Assembly (NCBI RefSeq): GCF_025449335.1
Contig: NZ_CP104884.1
Coordinates: 186,001-250,000 of the forward strand
Reading direction: 5' to 3'
Source: Bartonella sp. HY328
GTDB lineage: Bacteria > Pseudomonadota > Alphaproteobacteria > Rhizobiales > Rhizobiaceae
Length of the DNA stretch: 64,000 nucleotides
Part shown: piece by piece, positions 17,141-25,710 of the stretch
Layout of the letters: each line of letters begins with the position of its first letter
Numbering within the stretch: position 1 is the stretch's first letter
Made by a program: the position numbers and the translations under genes
The notes under the pieces: model-generated
The model's database searches: none
What the model saw: the letters and a program-made list of their open reading frames with translations, nothing else
Told to the model about the DNA's origin: nothing

Positions 17141-18568
17141 TTATACATTTCTTATTGCTAAATTTTTTAATTTTATTATCGTCCGTGCTCCGCCTTCAAG
17201 TCTATTTTCAAATATTGGTGTCACATCAAACTGGCCGCAAAGCTTTGAAATAATAAGCACTCCAAGCCCATTAGGCTTATGTAAAATTTCTGGGAAGCCT
17301 CGACCGTCATCCTCGATAATGAGGTTTAAATCGCCATTTTCTTCTTCATGTAAAATAACTTCAATTGTACCCTTTACATTGGGTGAAAACGCATGCTTAA
17401 CCGAATTGGTGATAAGCTCGCCAATAATGATAGCCAAAGTTGTTGCATCACGAGCACTTATTTTGAAGCTTTCAATGTGGGTTTTGATTGTTATACTTGT
17501 GTGCCTTTGTTGTGGTAAAGATAAAACAATATCTTTAATAACCGTTTCAAAAAAGTCTTTTGTGTCGGCAGTATCCATATCTTCAGAAAGGCGCAAACGG
17601 CGGTGCGCTGTTGCTAGGGTTTGGATATGATCGCGCGCAACTGATAAAGCTGTTTTAATTTCATCACTTTTCGATTGATTTATTTGAATGGATAATAAAG
17701 AAGAAGCTGTAGCCAATGAGTTGCCAATACGATGACTTGCATCTTGCAACAAAAATTCAACACGTTGTCGTTCTTTTTGCGCATGTTGTGTCGCTTTTTC
17801 AAGCTCAGTCGTGCGCTCTTGCACATGGATTTCCAGTAGCTGATTTTCTTCTACTAATTGATCATGATAAGCTTTCAACTGACGAATATTGCGGCGAAAT
17901 TTATTATTAACGAAGTAAGTAAGAAATAAAGACAATATAATAGCTAAAACTGCTGTATAATTAAGAACAGTGCGTAGCACATTAAGCCGTTGATAATTCG
18001 AGCGTAAAAGCCGCTCCTCATTCTCAATAAATGATAACATGAGTTTAATCACATTTCCCGTACGAATATTATCTTCGATTGTGGGATCAAGTGAAGGAGT
18101 TGAATCTTTTGGCAATGTCCGCGCAATTGCCATTAAGTTTTTTAAAAATTCATCGCGTTCAAGAATTGCAAGATTAACCTGCTTATACCAGTCTGACCAC
18201 CTTTGATTGTTTGCAGTATTTTTTTCCAAAGCTTCTAAAATGTGAATAAGGTTAGTGCTCAGGGCTGTAAATTGTTGTTCACTTGCTTGGCTGCGCGTTA
18301 AAAAAAAAGTCCTTTCAACCTCGGTTTGTTCGACTATGGTTAAAACCAGCCTATCGGTTAAATGTTTAAGCTCGGTTGTAGCTGAAATAGTATCTACTTG
18401 GTAATCAATTGCTCGCGATAGAGGAAATACGCTAATTAAAATAACAACAATTAATGAAAGCAACATGCCAATTATTTTATATCTTATTGACCTGCTTTTG
18501 AGCGGCTCCACAATATGAGTATCAGCCGTGCCTTTTAAATTTGCAATATATACAAATTTGTTTACCAT
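17141..18568 (-). CDS. Membrane sensor histidine kinase, HisKA_2/HWE-like
   Basis: A 475-residue kinase. Two transmembrane helices (about residues 29-52 and 205-225) flank a helical periplasmic domain resembling CHASE3. A coiled coil (about 228-270) follows. The phosphoacceptor is His279 in DASHRIGNSLATASSLL, the DASHRxxNxL form typical of HisKA_2 kinases. The ATPase part has GELITNSVKHAF (N box), EDDGRGFPE (G1) and GLGVLII. Such kinases in alphaproteobacteria often feed the general stress PhyR/EcfG pathway or single-domain regulators. No response regulator adjoins it, so its partner must be encoded elsewhere. The signal is unknown. Confidence 0.9.
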   Translation of the reverse strand: MVNKFVYIANLKGTADTHIVEPLKSRSIRYKIIGMLLSLIVVILISVFPLSRAIDYQVDTISATTELKHLTDRLVLTIVEQTEVERTFFLTRSQASEQQFTALSTNLIHILEALEKNTANNQRWSDWYKQVNLAILERDEFLKNLMAIARTLPKDSTPSLDPTIEDNIRTGNVIKLMLSFIENEERLLRSNYQRLNVLRTVLNYTAVLAIILSLFLTYFVNNKFRRNIRQLKAYHDQLVEENQLLEIHVQERTTELEKATQHAQKERQRVEFLLQDASHRIGNSLATASSLLSIQINQSKSDEIKTALSVARDHIQTLATAHRRLRLSEDMDTADTKDFFETVIKDIVLSLPQQRHTSITIKTHIESFKISARDATTLAIIIGELITNSVKHAFSPNVKGTIEVILHEEENGDLNLIIEDDGRGFPEILHKPNGLGVLIISKLCGQFDVTPIFENRLEGGARTIIKLKNLAIRNV

Positions 18569-18716
18569 TATGTAGCCCTAATATTTTTTAGTAAATTATT
18601 ATATAACAATATAGTATTGTAAGTAATGTCGATACCTACATATGGCGCAAAACCTATAATAAAAGGGCATTATGCAAATAATTTTTGATAAAATAATATT
18701 ATATATTTTATTTTTA

Positions 18717-20012
18717 TTATATTTTTAAAATTTGATTGGAGTTAGACTTCAAAGTTAAGGCCTTTTCAAGCTCTTGTATAATTATGTTGAAGCTTTCATC
18801 ATCAAGCCAGAGGCAATTTGTAATCGTTATCATTCGCTGGGCAAAGTCAACGGCGTTGGCTGATTTATGAGTGCGATTATCATCACTTAATACTGGTTGT
18901 AAATAGTTATAATCGGGCAGGGAGGAGACAAAAAGCCGCGTTACGCCTAAATTTGACGGCCAAAGCCGCTCCATAGCCCTTTGGCAGCTATCAACATTTG
19001 GCATTAACAGCATGATAAATGGCCATGTGCCTTTTGTAGCACTTTCACCTTTAACAATGCTTAACCCAGATTGTTGTAAAATGGGGTTATTTTCCAAAAT
19101 CTCGATGCGTTTTACGGCTTGCATCTTGGTTTTTTGTAAAAAATCCGGCAATCTTAATGCAGCATTTGCGCCAATCTGTCGGCGCTTTTTGCCAACGTCA
19201 AAAATTGGTATTTCTTGATCAAAATAATCGCCAACCGCGTTAATGTAATCGTGTTTTTTTAACGCCTTGCGCCGGCTGTGCCCATAAAAAAATTCTAACA
19301 AAAGTGGATTATAGCAGCAATAATAGCCCATTAATTGCGCAAGCTTTATTTTGTCAGCGAAAAAATTTGGCTTTACAAGGTTTTTATGGGTTAGTTGTAG
19401 TTGGTGGAATAAATTGGGGTCTTTTGCTGTTAGTAAACCACCTTCAAAAAGTGTTAAGCCTTTACCAACCGCAAGGCTAAAAAATGCTACATCGCCGCTT
19501 TGCCCAATTTCTGCGCCAAGGGCCTGCGCGCCATCTTCAATAATATAAGCACCGATGTTACGCGCGATAGCTAGGCTTGCTTCTACATTAGCAAGGCGGC
19601 CGCCAATATGGGTGGGAATAATGGCAAGGGTTTTGTGATGCGCTAATTGTTGCAATTGTTCAAAACAAAAATCGAAGCTATTTTGCGCGGTATCGCAAAT
19701 AATTGGCTTTAAGCCGCAATGATGAATGGCAAGCACCACTAAAGGGCAGTTAAACGCGGGAATAATCACTTCATTGCGGGTGCTAGCAAGATCGTCCTTG
19801 CTGTTTAAGCGCTTTAAAGTTTCAAGCGCAACAATTAAAGATGCCGTACCAGAGCATTCCAGCAGCAAGGGCGGTAAATGAAAGTGCTTTGCAATAATTT
19901 CAGCAATATCGCCGCTTTTACCGAAAAAATCCGTTAACCGCAAAGGCAAGCCTGCTGTTGGCGGCAACTCGCCATGCATTTTTTTCGAGGTAAAAACTCG
20001 CGGCAAGATCAT
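18717..20012 (-). CDS. DegT/DnrJ/EryC1-family PLP aminotransferase
   Basis: A 431-residue fold-type I PLP enzyme of the sugar aminotransferase class. Landmarks are NEVIIPAFNCPLVVLAI (substrate/PLP loop), IIEDGAQALGAE with the PLP-pyridine Asp near residue 156, and Lys184 in SLAVGKGLTLFEGG as the internal aldimine lysine. It typically aminates a keto-sugar nucleotide. It follows the SMR-like pair by 65 bp in an operon with a hydrolase and a HAD phosphatase. GAGGAG lies only one base before ATG 20012, so the TTG at 20006, spaced 7 bases, could be the true start. The function is probably lipid or surface-sugar modification, an inference from the neighbours. Confidence 0.85.
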   Translation of the reverse strand: MILPRVFTSKKMHGELPPTAGLPLRLTDFFGKSGDIAEIIAKHFHLPPLLLECSGTASLIVALETLKRLNSKDDLASTRNEVIIPAFNCPLVVLAIHHCGLKPIICDTAQNSFDFCFEQLQQLAHHKTLAIIPTHIGGRLANVEASLAIARNIGAYIIEDGAQALGAEIGQSGDVAFFSLAVGKGLTLFEGGLLTAKDPNLFHQLQLTHKNLVKPNFFADKIKLAQLMGYYCCYNPLLLEFFYGHSRRKALKKHDYINAVGDYFDQEIPIFDVGKKRRQIGANAALRLPDFLQKTKMQAVKRIEILENNPILQQSGLSIVKGESATKGTWPFIMLLMPNVDSCQRAMERLWPSNLGVTRLFVSSLPDYNYLQPVLSDDNRTHKSANAVDFAQRMITITNCLWLDDESFNIIIQELEKALTLKSNSNQILKI

Positions 20013-20077
20013 GCTCCTCGATTAACTCTGCTTCAAATGCAATTTTTTAATTATGTTTTTTTGACTATGTTTTTCAA

Positions 20078-20476
20078 CTATGCTTGCGAGGTTTTTTGCT
20101 TTTCTAATTCATCGCGTTCAGCAAAGGCAAGGCAGATAATACCACCAACGATTAATATTGCACCGATAATATGGCTAAGGGGTACATTTTCACCAAAAAT
20201 AATGACGGAAGCAATCATCACCGTTACCACTTCTAAATGGCTGGCAGCAAAAGCGGGCCCAACGGGTGCGCGCCGCAGCAAGGTCATCCAAGTGAAAAAC
20301 GCACCAATATAGCCCGATATGGCTAAATAGACCCAAGGATGGGAAATAATCCGCCAAAACCAGTCAAGGCTTAACTCCAACGGCTCAGCAATCATTGCAG
20401 TTTGCTTAAAGCTAATTTGCCCGACGGTATCGAACATCATCAAAAAGAAAAACCCTAAAATATAAAAACGCCGCAT
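20078..20476 (-). CDS. SMR/EamA-like small membrane protein (second of a pair)
   Basis: A 132-residue protein with four predicted helices of the DMT superfamily, similar in size and layout to its upstream neighbour (shared MFDTVGQISFK versus IFDTVGQLAFK). Its ATG begins at the base after the upstream stop. Paired SMR-type proteins in sugar-modification operons, such as ArnE/ArnF, act as heterodimeric flippases for undecaprenyl-linked sugars. A comparable flippase for the product of the DegT enzyme is plausible but not proven; a paired efflux pump is the alternative. Confidence 0.8.
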   Translation of the reverse strand: MRRFYILGFFFLMMFDTVGQISFKQTAMIAEPLELSLDWFWRIISHPWVYLAISGYIGAFFTWMTLLRRAPVGPAFAASHLEVVTVMIASVIIFGENVPLSHIIGAILIVGGIICLAFAERDELEKQKTSQA

Positions 20477-20845
20477 TTAAAATGCTCCCACAACTGCAAC
20501 ACCAAGTGCAACCAAACTAATGCCGATTATCCGCATGGGGGTGAGTTTTTCATGAAAGAAGATACGGCCCAAGACCATGATAACAATAATATTAACCGAG
20601 CCGAGCAATATGCCTTCTGATAGCGGCACAAGGGTTAAAAACGCCAGCCACAAGAAAAATTCGCCGACATAGGCAAAAATACCAACCCATAAAATTGGTT
20701 TGCGCACCAAGGCATGCCAATAGGCTTTTAAGCCAGGTTCCTCTTTTTCATCATCAGGGATTGTTGCAGCAGCTTTAAATGCTAGTTGGCCAACAGTGTC
20801 AAAAATGACATTAGCAAGCCATAGGGTTAAAACGAGCCAATTCAT
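20477..20845 (-). CDS. SMR/EamA-like small membrane protein (first of a pair)
   Basis: A 122-residue four-helix membrane protein of the DMT/SMR type. VIFDTVGQLAFKAAA in helix 1 and VPLSEGILLGSVNIIVIMV in helices 3-4 correspond to conserved SMR positions. It overlaps the upstream hydrolase by four bases (ATGA) and abuts the downstream paralog, so the two subunits are probably made in equal amounts and may dimerise. The acidic inter-helix loop (DDEKEEPG) is not seen in the partner and may define orientation. Confidence 0.8.
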   Translation of the reverse strand: MNWLVLTLWLANVIFDTVGQLAFKAAATIPDDEKEEPGLKAYWHALVRKPILWVGIFAYVGEFFLWLAFLTLVPLSEGILLGSVNIIVIMVLGRIFFHEKLTPMRIIGISLVALGVAVVGAF

Positions 20846-21792
20846 ATGTTCTTGCCCTGAATTACTGTCGGTTGATTTGCTGTTAATTGGTTTGCAGCTT
20901 GTAAGTTGATGTTTTCAAAAACAGGCGAAAAAGGCGCAGGAATTATTTCAGGCAAATCATTTATGTCCAATTGGGTATCGCCGCATAGCTTTGAAAAAAA
21001 CTCGACGCTTTTATTAATCACATTTTTTCGGTCGCGATCAATAGTGATAAGATGGTAACTATTTTCAAGCGGAATAAATTCAACCGGTCCAGCCACGTGC
21101 TCGGCAATATAGCCACCATTGGTTTTAATATTGGCAATGTCATCATTGGCTGAATGCATAACAAGGCAAGGTGCGCGAACGTCATCTATTTGCGGGCGCA
21201 TATTTTTGACCAGCATCATCATTTCTGCCAAAGATGGAAATGGATTACCTGCAAGACCGCCCTTGGTGCTATCACCAGAAAACATGCTGTCGGCTACGGT
21301 TTTGCGAATACGCTCATCTTTAAGGCCATAAGGGGGGCGCTCAATAAAAACGCGGTTATGAAATAACCCCATTTTATAAAGCCAAAGAATAAGAAATTGT
21401 GTACGACGTATGAGATAGGGAATACTCCAACCATCATAAATAAGCGTTGCGCCATAAACTCCAACACCAGCAATATCCTTGGGCCGTTCTGCTGCAAGTT
21501 TAAGTGCCAGTAATGCGCCCATCGAAAGACCGCCAACAAATAATGTGTCAACATGCTTCAAAAATGCATCTGCCGCATCGTTAACGCTTTGGTACCAGTC
21601 TTGCCAATTGGTTTTGACAATATCCGCCTCATCACCACAATGGCCGGCAAGTTGCATGCCAAAAACGCTAAAGCCAGCCTTATTCAAGCCCTTGGCAAGA
21701 ATATGCATCTCGGTAGGGGTGCCGGTTAAGCCATGGATAAGCATAACACCGGCGCGCCCACCCGGCATATAAAAACTAACATCGCTAATCAT
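20842..21792 (-). CDS. Alpha/beta hydrolase (carboxylesterase/lipase-like)
   Basis: A 316-residue serine hydrolase. The oxyanion region HGLTGTP is near residue 20. The nucleophile is Ser90 in GLSMG, the acid is in HSANDDI, and the base is in NSYHLITID; together these form a complete catalytic triad as in EstD-like carboxylesterases and monoacylglycerol lipases. No signal peptide is present, so it acts in the cytoplasm. It overlaps the HAD phosphatase upstream and the SMR gene downstream by four bases each, placing it firmly in a five-gene operon. It may remove an acyl group from a lipid or sugar intermediate. Confidence 0.88.
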   Translation of the reverse strand: MISDVSFYMPGGRAGVMLIHGLTGTPTEMHILAKGLNKAGFSVFGMQLAGHCGDEADIVKTNWQDWYQSVNDAADAFLKHVDTLFVGGLSMGALLALKLAAERPKDIAGVGVYGATLIYDGWSIPYLIRRTQFLILWLYKMGLFHNRVFIERPPYGLKDERIRKTVADSMFSGDSTKGGLAGNPFPSLAEMMMLVKNMRPQIDDVRAPCLVMHSANDDIANIKTNGGYIAEHVAGPVEFIPLENSYHLITIDRDRKNVINKSVEFFSKLCGDTQLDINDLPEIIPAPFSPVFENINLQAANQLTANQPTVIQGKNI

Positions 21793-22589
21793 GATGCTAT
21801 CCGCGCTGCCCTTTGTTCGGTAAAGCTATGAGCGCCAACATCATTGGAATGCGTGTTGGACATTTCCATCATCAAATCTGGCCAAAGTGCCATAATCTGT
21901 GCAAAATCTTTCACTCGCATATGGGCAATGGCGTGTTTTTCGCAATAATCGGCAAGTTTACCCTTGGCAAGTACAAAATCAGCCTTTTGCGATGGGCAAA
22001 AATCTGATGTGCCATCACCAATATAAATAGTTTTACCAAAAGGGCTAAGTGGCAATTGGTCATAACGGCGACATTTGCAATGGCCTGATGGACAATTATT
22101 GGCCTTAAATGGAAATTCCAATTTCCATTTTTCACCACCCAAATGCACAAGATGATTGGAATAGACTGGCAAATCTTTAATGCCACTATGCGCTAAAATA
22201 TGGTTGATGCTGTAATCAAGCCCATCGCTAACGATTTGAGCTGTTGCACCTTGTCGCTTAATCATGTCGAGAAATGGTTTAAAAGCCATATCAATTTGCG
22301 CTTCATTGAGCGCGCCATCAAGCTGTTGTGGCGTGGCGCGGATAAGCGCAACTTGCTTTTCCATACATTCTCGAGCGCCAATCGCGCCAGAAAGCCACAA
22401 ATTTTCTAATTCTTCAAAACCAGGCAAAGCAAATTTATTCAACAATAAATCGGTGACATCTTGGTAACAAATTGTACCGTCAAAATCGATTAATACGGTT
22501 GTACGACCATTTAGCTTTATAGTGTCGATATTGGTCATCGAAAAGCTATTGACAGCTAAGGGGGAAAAATTTCTATTTTGCTTATACAT
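21789..22589 (-). CDS. HAD-IB (MtnX-like) phosphatase
   Basis: A 266-residue haloacid-dehalogenase superfamily phosphatase. Motif I is LIDFDGTI with nucleophile Asp35 and general acid Asp37. Motif II is QIVSDGLD, and motif III/IV is IYIGDGTSDFCPSQKAD. A Cys-rich insertion (CPSGHCKCRR) is typical of MtnX-like proteins. MtnX acts in methionine salvage, but no salvage genes are near, so a different phosphoester is likely. It is the first gene of the operon, and an in-frame ATG at residue 18 is an alternative start. The promoter is shared with the divergent two-component genes. Confidence 0.85.
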   Translation of the reverse strand: MYKQNRNFSPLAVNSFSMTNIDTIKLNGRTTVLIDFDGTICYQDVTDLLLNKFALPGFEELENLWLSGAIGARECMEKQVALIRATPQQLDGALNEAQIDMAFKPFLDMIKRQGATAQIVSDGLDYSINHILAHSGIKDLPVYSNHLVHLGGEKWKLEFPFKANNCPSGHCKCRRYDQLPLSPFGKTIYIGDGTSDFCPSQKADFVLAKGKLADYCEKHAIAHMRVKDFAQIMALWPDLMMEMSNTHSNDVGAHSFTEQRAARIAS

Positions 22590-22730
22590 TTGTTATGGTT
22601 TTTCCTGCGGCTTAAAAAAGTCAAAGTTTTAAACTTAAACACTTGCCATAACTTATGCTATCTACATATAAACTGATATAAGATCTTTGTAGCTTTTATG
22701 TAACCAAACTATGTAACCAAATATGGCAAG

Positions 22731-23462
22731 ATGAATAAAAACATTTTAATAATTGAAGACGATGAACGCCTTGCTGACCTTGTGATGGCGTATTTAAGCA
22801 AACAAGGCTATATTGTCACCATTCATTCCCGTGGTGACACGGCGGAAAATGCTATAGCAACTCATAAGCCTGATCTTGTTATATTAGATGTGATGTTGCC
22901 AGGTAAATCGGGTCTTGATATTTGCCGCGATGCGCGCAGCTTTTACGATGGGCTTATTCTCATCATGACCGCCAGTGAAGACGATATTGATGAAATTGTC
23001 GGGCTGGAACTTGGCGCTGATGATTATTTGTCAAAACCAGTGGAACCACGCCGCTTGCTTGCCCATATAAGGGCGCTTTTACGCCGCAAGGAAGGCGAAC
23101 CGCAACGGGTTGAACAAGCCAGTGGCTTTGTTAAAGATGTGCCAAAAATGAGTGTGTTACATTTTGGCCAATTAGCCATTGATGATGAAAACCGCCTTGT
23201 CACTCTTGGTGATGAAAAACTCGAATTTACCACGGCAGAATTTGATCTTTTATGGTTGCTTGCCAGCCAAGCAGGACAAATCCTATCACGCGATGATATT
23301 TTAAATGCTTTGCGCGGGATTGAATTTGACGGGCTTGATCGCTCCATTGATGCAAGGGTATCGCGCTTACGCAAACGCCTTAAAGATGATCCTGATGATC
23401 CGCAATTTATCAAAACTGTGCGTGCAAAAGGTTATTTATTTTTGCAGGCGCAAGAAAGATGA
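22731..23462 (+). CDS. OmpR-family response regulator (RstA-like)
   Basis: A 243-residue regulator. The receiver domain spans residues 1-120 with phosphoacceptor Asp53 in VILDVMLPGKSG, conserved acidic residues in IIEDDE, and Lys in LSKPVEP. A winged-helix DNA-binding domain follows (LEFTTAEFDLLWLLASQAGQ and SIDARVSRLRKRLKDDP). It resembles RstA. Its stop overlaps the kinase start by four bases (ATGA), a classical two-component operon. It is divergent from the HAD-hydrolase-DegT operon, which may be a target. Confidence 0.94.
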   Translation: MNKNILIIEDDERLADLVMAYLSKQGYIVTIHSRGDTAENAIATHKPDLVILDVMLPGKSGLDICRDARSFYDGLILIMTASEDDIDEIVGLELGADDYLSKPVEPRRLLAHIRALLRRKEGEPQRVEQASGFVKDVPKMSVLHFGQLAIDDENRLVTLGDEKLEFTTAEFDLLWLLASQAGQILSRDDILNALRGIEFDGLDRSIDARVSRLRKRLKDDPDDPQFIKTVRAKGYLFLQAQER

Positions 23463-24811
23463 AAACGCGGGCGAGCGAAAAGGTCGAGCGGGAAAAATTC
23501 CGCCATAGATTTTATAATTTATTGCGTGCTATTGCCGTTTTATTATGCCTTTTGCTAGCGCAAAGTGCTATTGCCTATTTGACACTGCAATTATTTGACG
23601 CCTTGCCCTCATCAATTACCGGTATTCTTGAAGATGAATATGTCGAGCGCAGCACGCATCAAGGCACGATTTTTCTCATTAAAGAAGAAATTAATGAACA
23701 AAAAAATGTGTCTCCTGCAGTCGTTTTAAATGAATTACAGCCGCAATTTGCTTTCCGTCTTGCCTATTCACCGCCCGGCACCGTTTATTCTGAAGATGTG
23801 CGTGAGCAGCTTAAAACGGGGGGAAGCGCTTTTGAGGATGGCTATCTTTATGCCAGCCTTGATAATGGCGGTTACTTGGAAATGGGGCCGCTCATTGTTT
23901 CAGATGTTTTGGAAGCCAATGCCAGTGCATTTTTAACCTTGCTTGGTCTTTGGGCTATGGTAAGTTCGTTAATTACCTTTGCTATTCTTTATATTGCTTA
24001 TGCTCGTACATGGCGTGAAGCAATGATGATTAGACGCACGGCTTTTGACCTTGGCAAGGGTGAGCTTTCTGCAAGAGTGCCGCGCATTCATACTGAACCA
24101 CTTAAAATGATTGGCCATGTGATTAATGATATGGCGACCCGCATTGAATTACTGGTCAACCATAGTGATGTGATGCGCCACACAATGGCCCATGAGTTTA
24201 GAACACCGCTTGCTCGTTTGCGTTTTGCCCTTTCCATGATTGACGATGCCGAAGACGATGAAAAGGAAAAGCTTTACGAAGGTATCGAGCATGATATTAG
24301 CGAGCTTGAAGGGCTAATTAAAGTATCGCTTGATTATTTCCGCCTTAATAATAAATCAGCACCCACCCATCCCGTTCCCGTCATGGTTAAGGATTGGGTC
24401 GAAGAATTGGTGGCAAAACTTAAGCCGTTAAAGCCAGAAAATTTTGAACTGGTTTTAAACGTGCCCGATATTGTTGGCGAGTTTGATTTAGAACTTGGCA
24501 CTATTGCGCTGCGCAATATTATTTTAAACTGTTTTAAATATGCCAAATCCAAAGCCGTTTTACACGTCATCAAAGATGGTGACGCGGTAATTTTTGAGCT
24601 TGATGATGATGGAAAAGGCGTGCCCGATGCTTTTCGTGAGGAGGTATTTTCACCCTTTTATCGCATGGATGTGCATAAGGCCGACATTAAAAACGGCTAT
24701 GGCGTGGGACTTTCCTTTGTGCGTGTCATTGCTGAACTTCATCATGGTTCTGCTTTTGTGGTTACCAGCCCTCTTGGCGGCGCACGTTTTGTTTTACGTC
24801 TTGGCAATTAG
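23459..24811 (+). CDS. Sensor histidine kinase (RstB-like)
   Basis: A 450-residue membrane kinase. There are two transmembrane helices (about residues 20-45 and 155-180) around a periplasmic sensor domain, then a HAMP-like linker (ARVPRIHTEP). HisKA has His245 in MAHEFRTPLARLRFAL, and the ATPase domain has N-box LRNIILNCFKYA, G1 DDDGKGVPD, F-box FSPFYRMD and G2 GYGVGLSF. It is the partner of the overlapping upstream regulator. The domain order and the short periplasmic loop resemble RstB. The stimulus is not readable. Confidence 0.94.
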   Translation: MKTRASEKVEREKFRHRFYNLLRAIAVLLCLLLAQSAIAYLTLQLFDALPSSITGILEDEYVERSTHQGTIFLIKEEINEQKNVSPAVVLNELQPQFAFRLAYSPPGTVYSEDVREQLKTGGSAFEDGYLYASLDNGGYLEMGPLIVSDVLEANASAFLTLLGLWAMVSSLITFAILYIAYARTWREAMMIRRTAFDLGKGELSARVPRIHTEPLKMIGHVINDMATRIELLVNHSDVMRHTMAHEFRTPLARLRFALSMIDDAEDDEKEKLYEGIEHDISELEGLIKVSLDYFRLNNKSAPTHPVPVMVKDWVEELVAKLKPLKPENFELVLNVPDIVGEFDLELGTIALRNIILNCFKYAKSKAVLHVIKDGDAVIFELDDDGKGVPDAFREEVFSPFYRMDVHKADIKNGYGVGLSFVRVIAELHHGSAFVVTSPLGGARFVLRLGN

Positions 24812-24848
24812 TCGTTAAGATAAATTGGCAAATATTTAAAAATTATAA

Positions 24849-24888
24849 GGTAAGAGGGGATAGATTATCGCAAAAATTCCCTCTTACC
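24849..24888. terminator. Inverted repeat between convergent operons
   Basis: GGTAAGAGGG (24849-24858) and CCCTCTTACC (24879-24888) are a perfect 10-bp stem with a 20-base AT-rich loop. It lies between two convergent transcripts and probably terminates both, although the following T-runs are weak. Confidence 0.5.
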
Positions 24889-24900
24889 ATTTCGTTCAAA

Positions 24901-25710
24901 TTAATGGGTTCTGACCCCAACGCCAAAATATTTTAAGGCAAGACGCGCCAAGCTATCAAGACTATAGCCAATAATACCGATGAGCAGGATTATTGCCATT
25001 AATTCAGGGTAATCCAAGCGATCACGCGCATCAAGAATGAAATAACCAAGCCCTGCATTAACGCCCAGCATTTCTGCCGGCACAATAACAATCCAAGCAA
25101 TACCAATAGCAAGGCGAAGACCAACAAAAATTTGTCCAACAATACCGGGAAGAATGACAAAAAATAAGGTTTCAGCCTTGGTTGCGGCTAGGCTTTTGGC
25201 AAGTTGCAGCCAATGGCGGTCAAGTTGGTTTACCCCTGCTGCAGTGTTTAACAAGATCGGCCAAATGGCAGCAAAAGCAATTAAAAAATAAATCGGCTTA
25301 TCACCAACGCCAAACACCATGACCGCTATCGGCATCCAAGAAAGGGGTGAAATCATACGCAAGAATTGAAATGCTGGCGATGTTGTTTTAGCAGCAATTG
25401 TTGAACAGCCAACCATAAGCCCTAAAGGGATACCAAGGATAAGTGCAAAAAACAGCCCAACCAATATGCGCTTTAAACTTGCACCAACATGCAAGATAAG
25501 ATCTGGGCTTTGTAACAAATGCAAAAAGGCAGGAAAAGCAAGACTTGGCGAAAAACGCGCGGCAAAGCCATTGCCCTTTGCCCAAATATCAATGGCAAAC
25601 CACCATAGAAAAACAAGGATAGCCAGCCCTAAAATGCCAAGACAAAAGGCTTTTAATTTAGCAGTGGAGGCTTTCGACGGTAATTTTGTTTGGGTTAAAT
25701 GCACGCTCAT
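24901..25710 (-). CDS. ABC transporter permease, SsuC/TauC/NrtB type
   Basis: A 269-residue inner-membrane permease with about six helices. The cytoplasmic coupling segment, around LAKSLAATKAETLFFVILPGIVGQI, is the EAA loop (Ala-rich, Gly nine residues later) of binding-protein-dependent importers. Sequence such as GLMVGCSTIAAK...FLRMISPLSWMPI matches SsuC/TauC proteins that import sulfonates, taurine or nitrate. Its ATG directly follows the stop of the binding-protein gene (TAAATG). It forms a three-component importer with the two upstream genes. Confidence 0.9.
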   Translation of the reverse strand: MSVHLTQTKLPSKASTAKLKAFCLGILGLAILVFLWWFAIDIWAKGNGFAARFSPSLAFPAFLHLLQSPDLILHVGASLKRILVGLFFALILGIPLGLMVGCSTIAAKTTSPAFQFLRMISPLSWMPIAVMVFGVGDKPIYFLIAFAAIWPILLNTAAGVNQLDRHWLQLAKSLAATKAETLFFVILPGIVGQIFVGLRLAIGIAWIVIVPAEMLGVNAGLGYFILDARDRLDYPELMAIILLIGIIGYSLDSLARLALKYFGVGVRTH

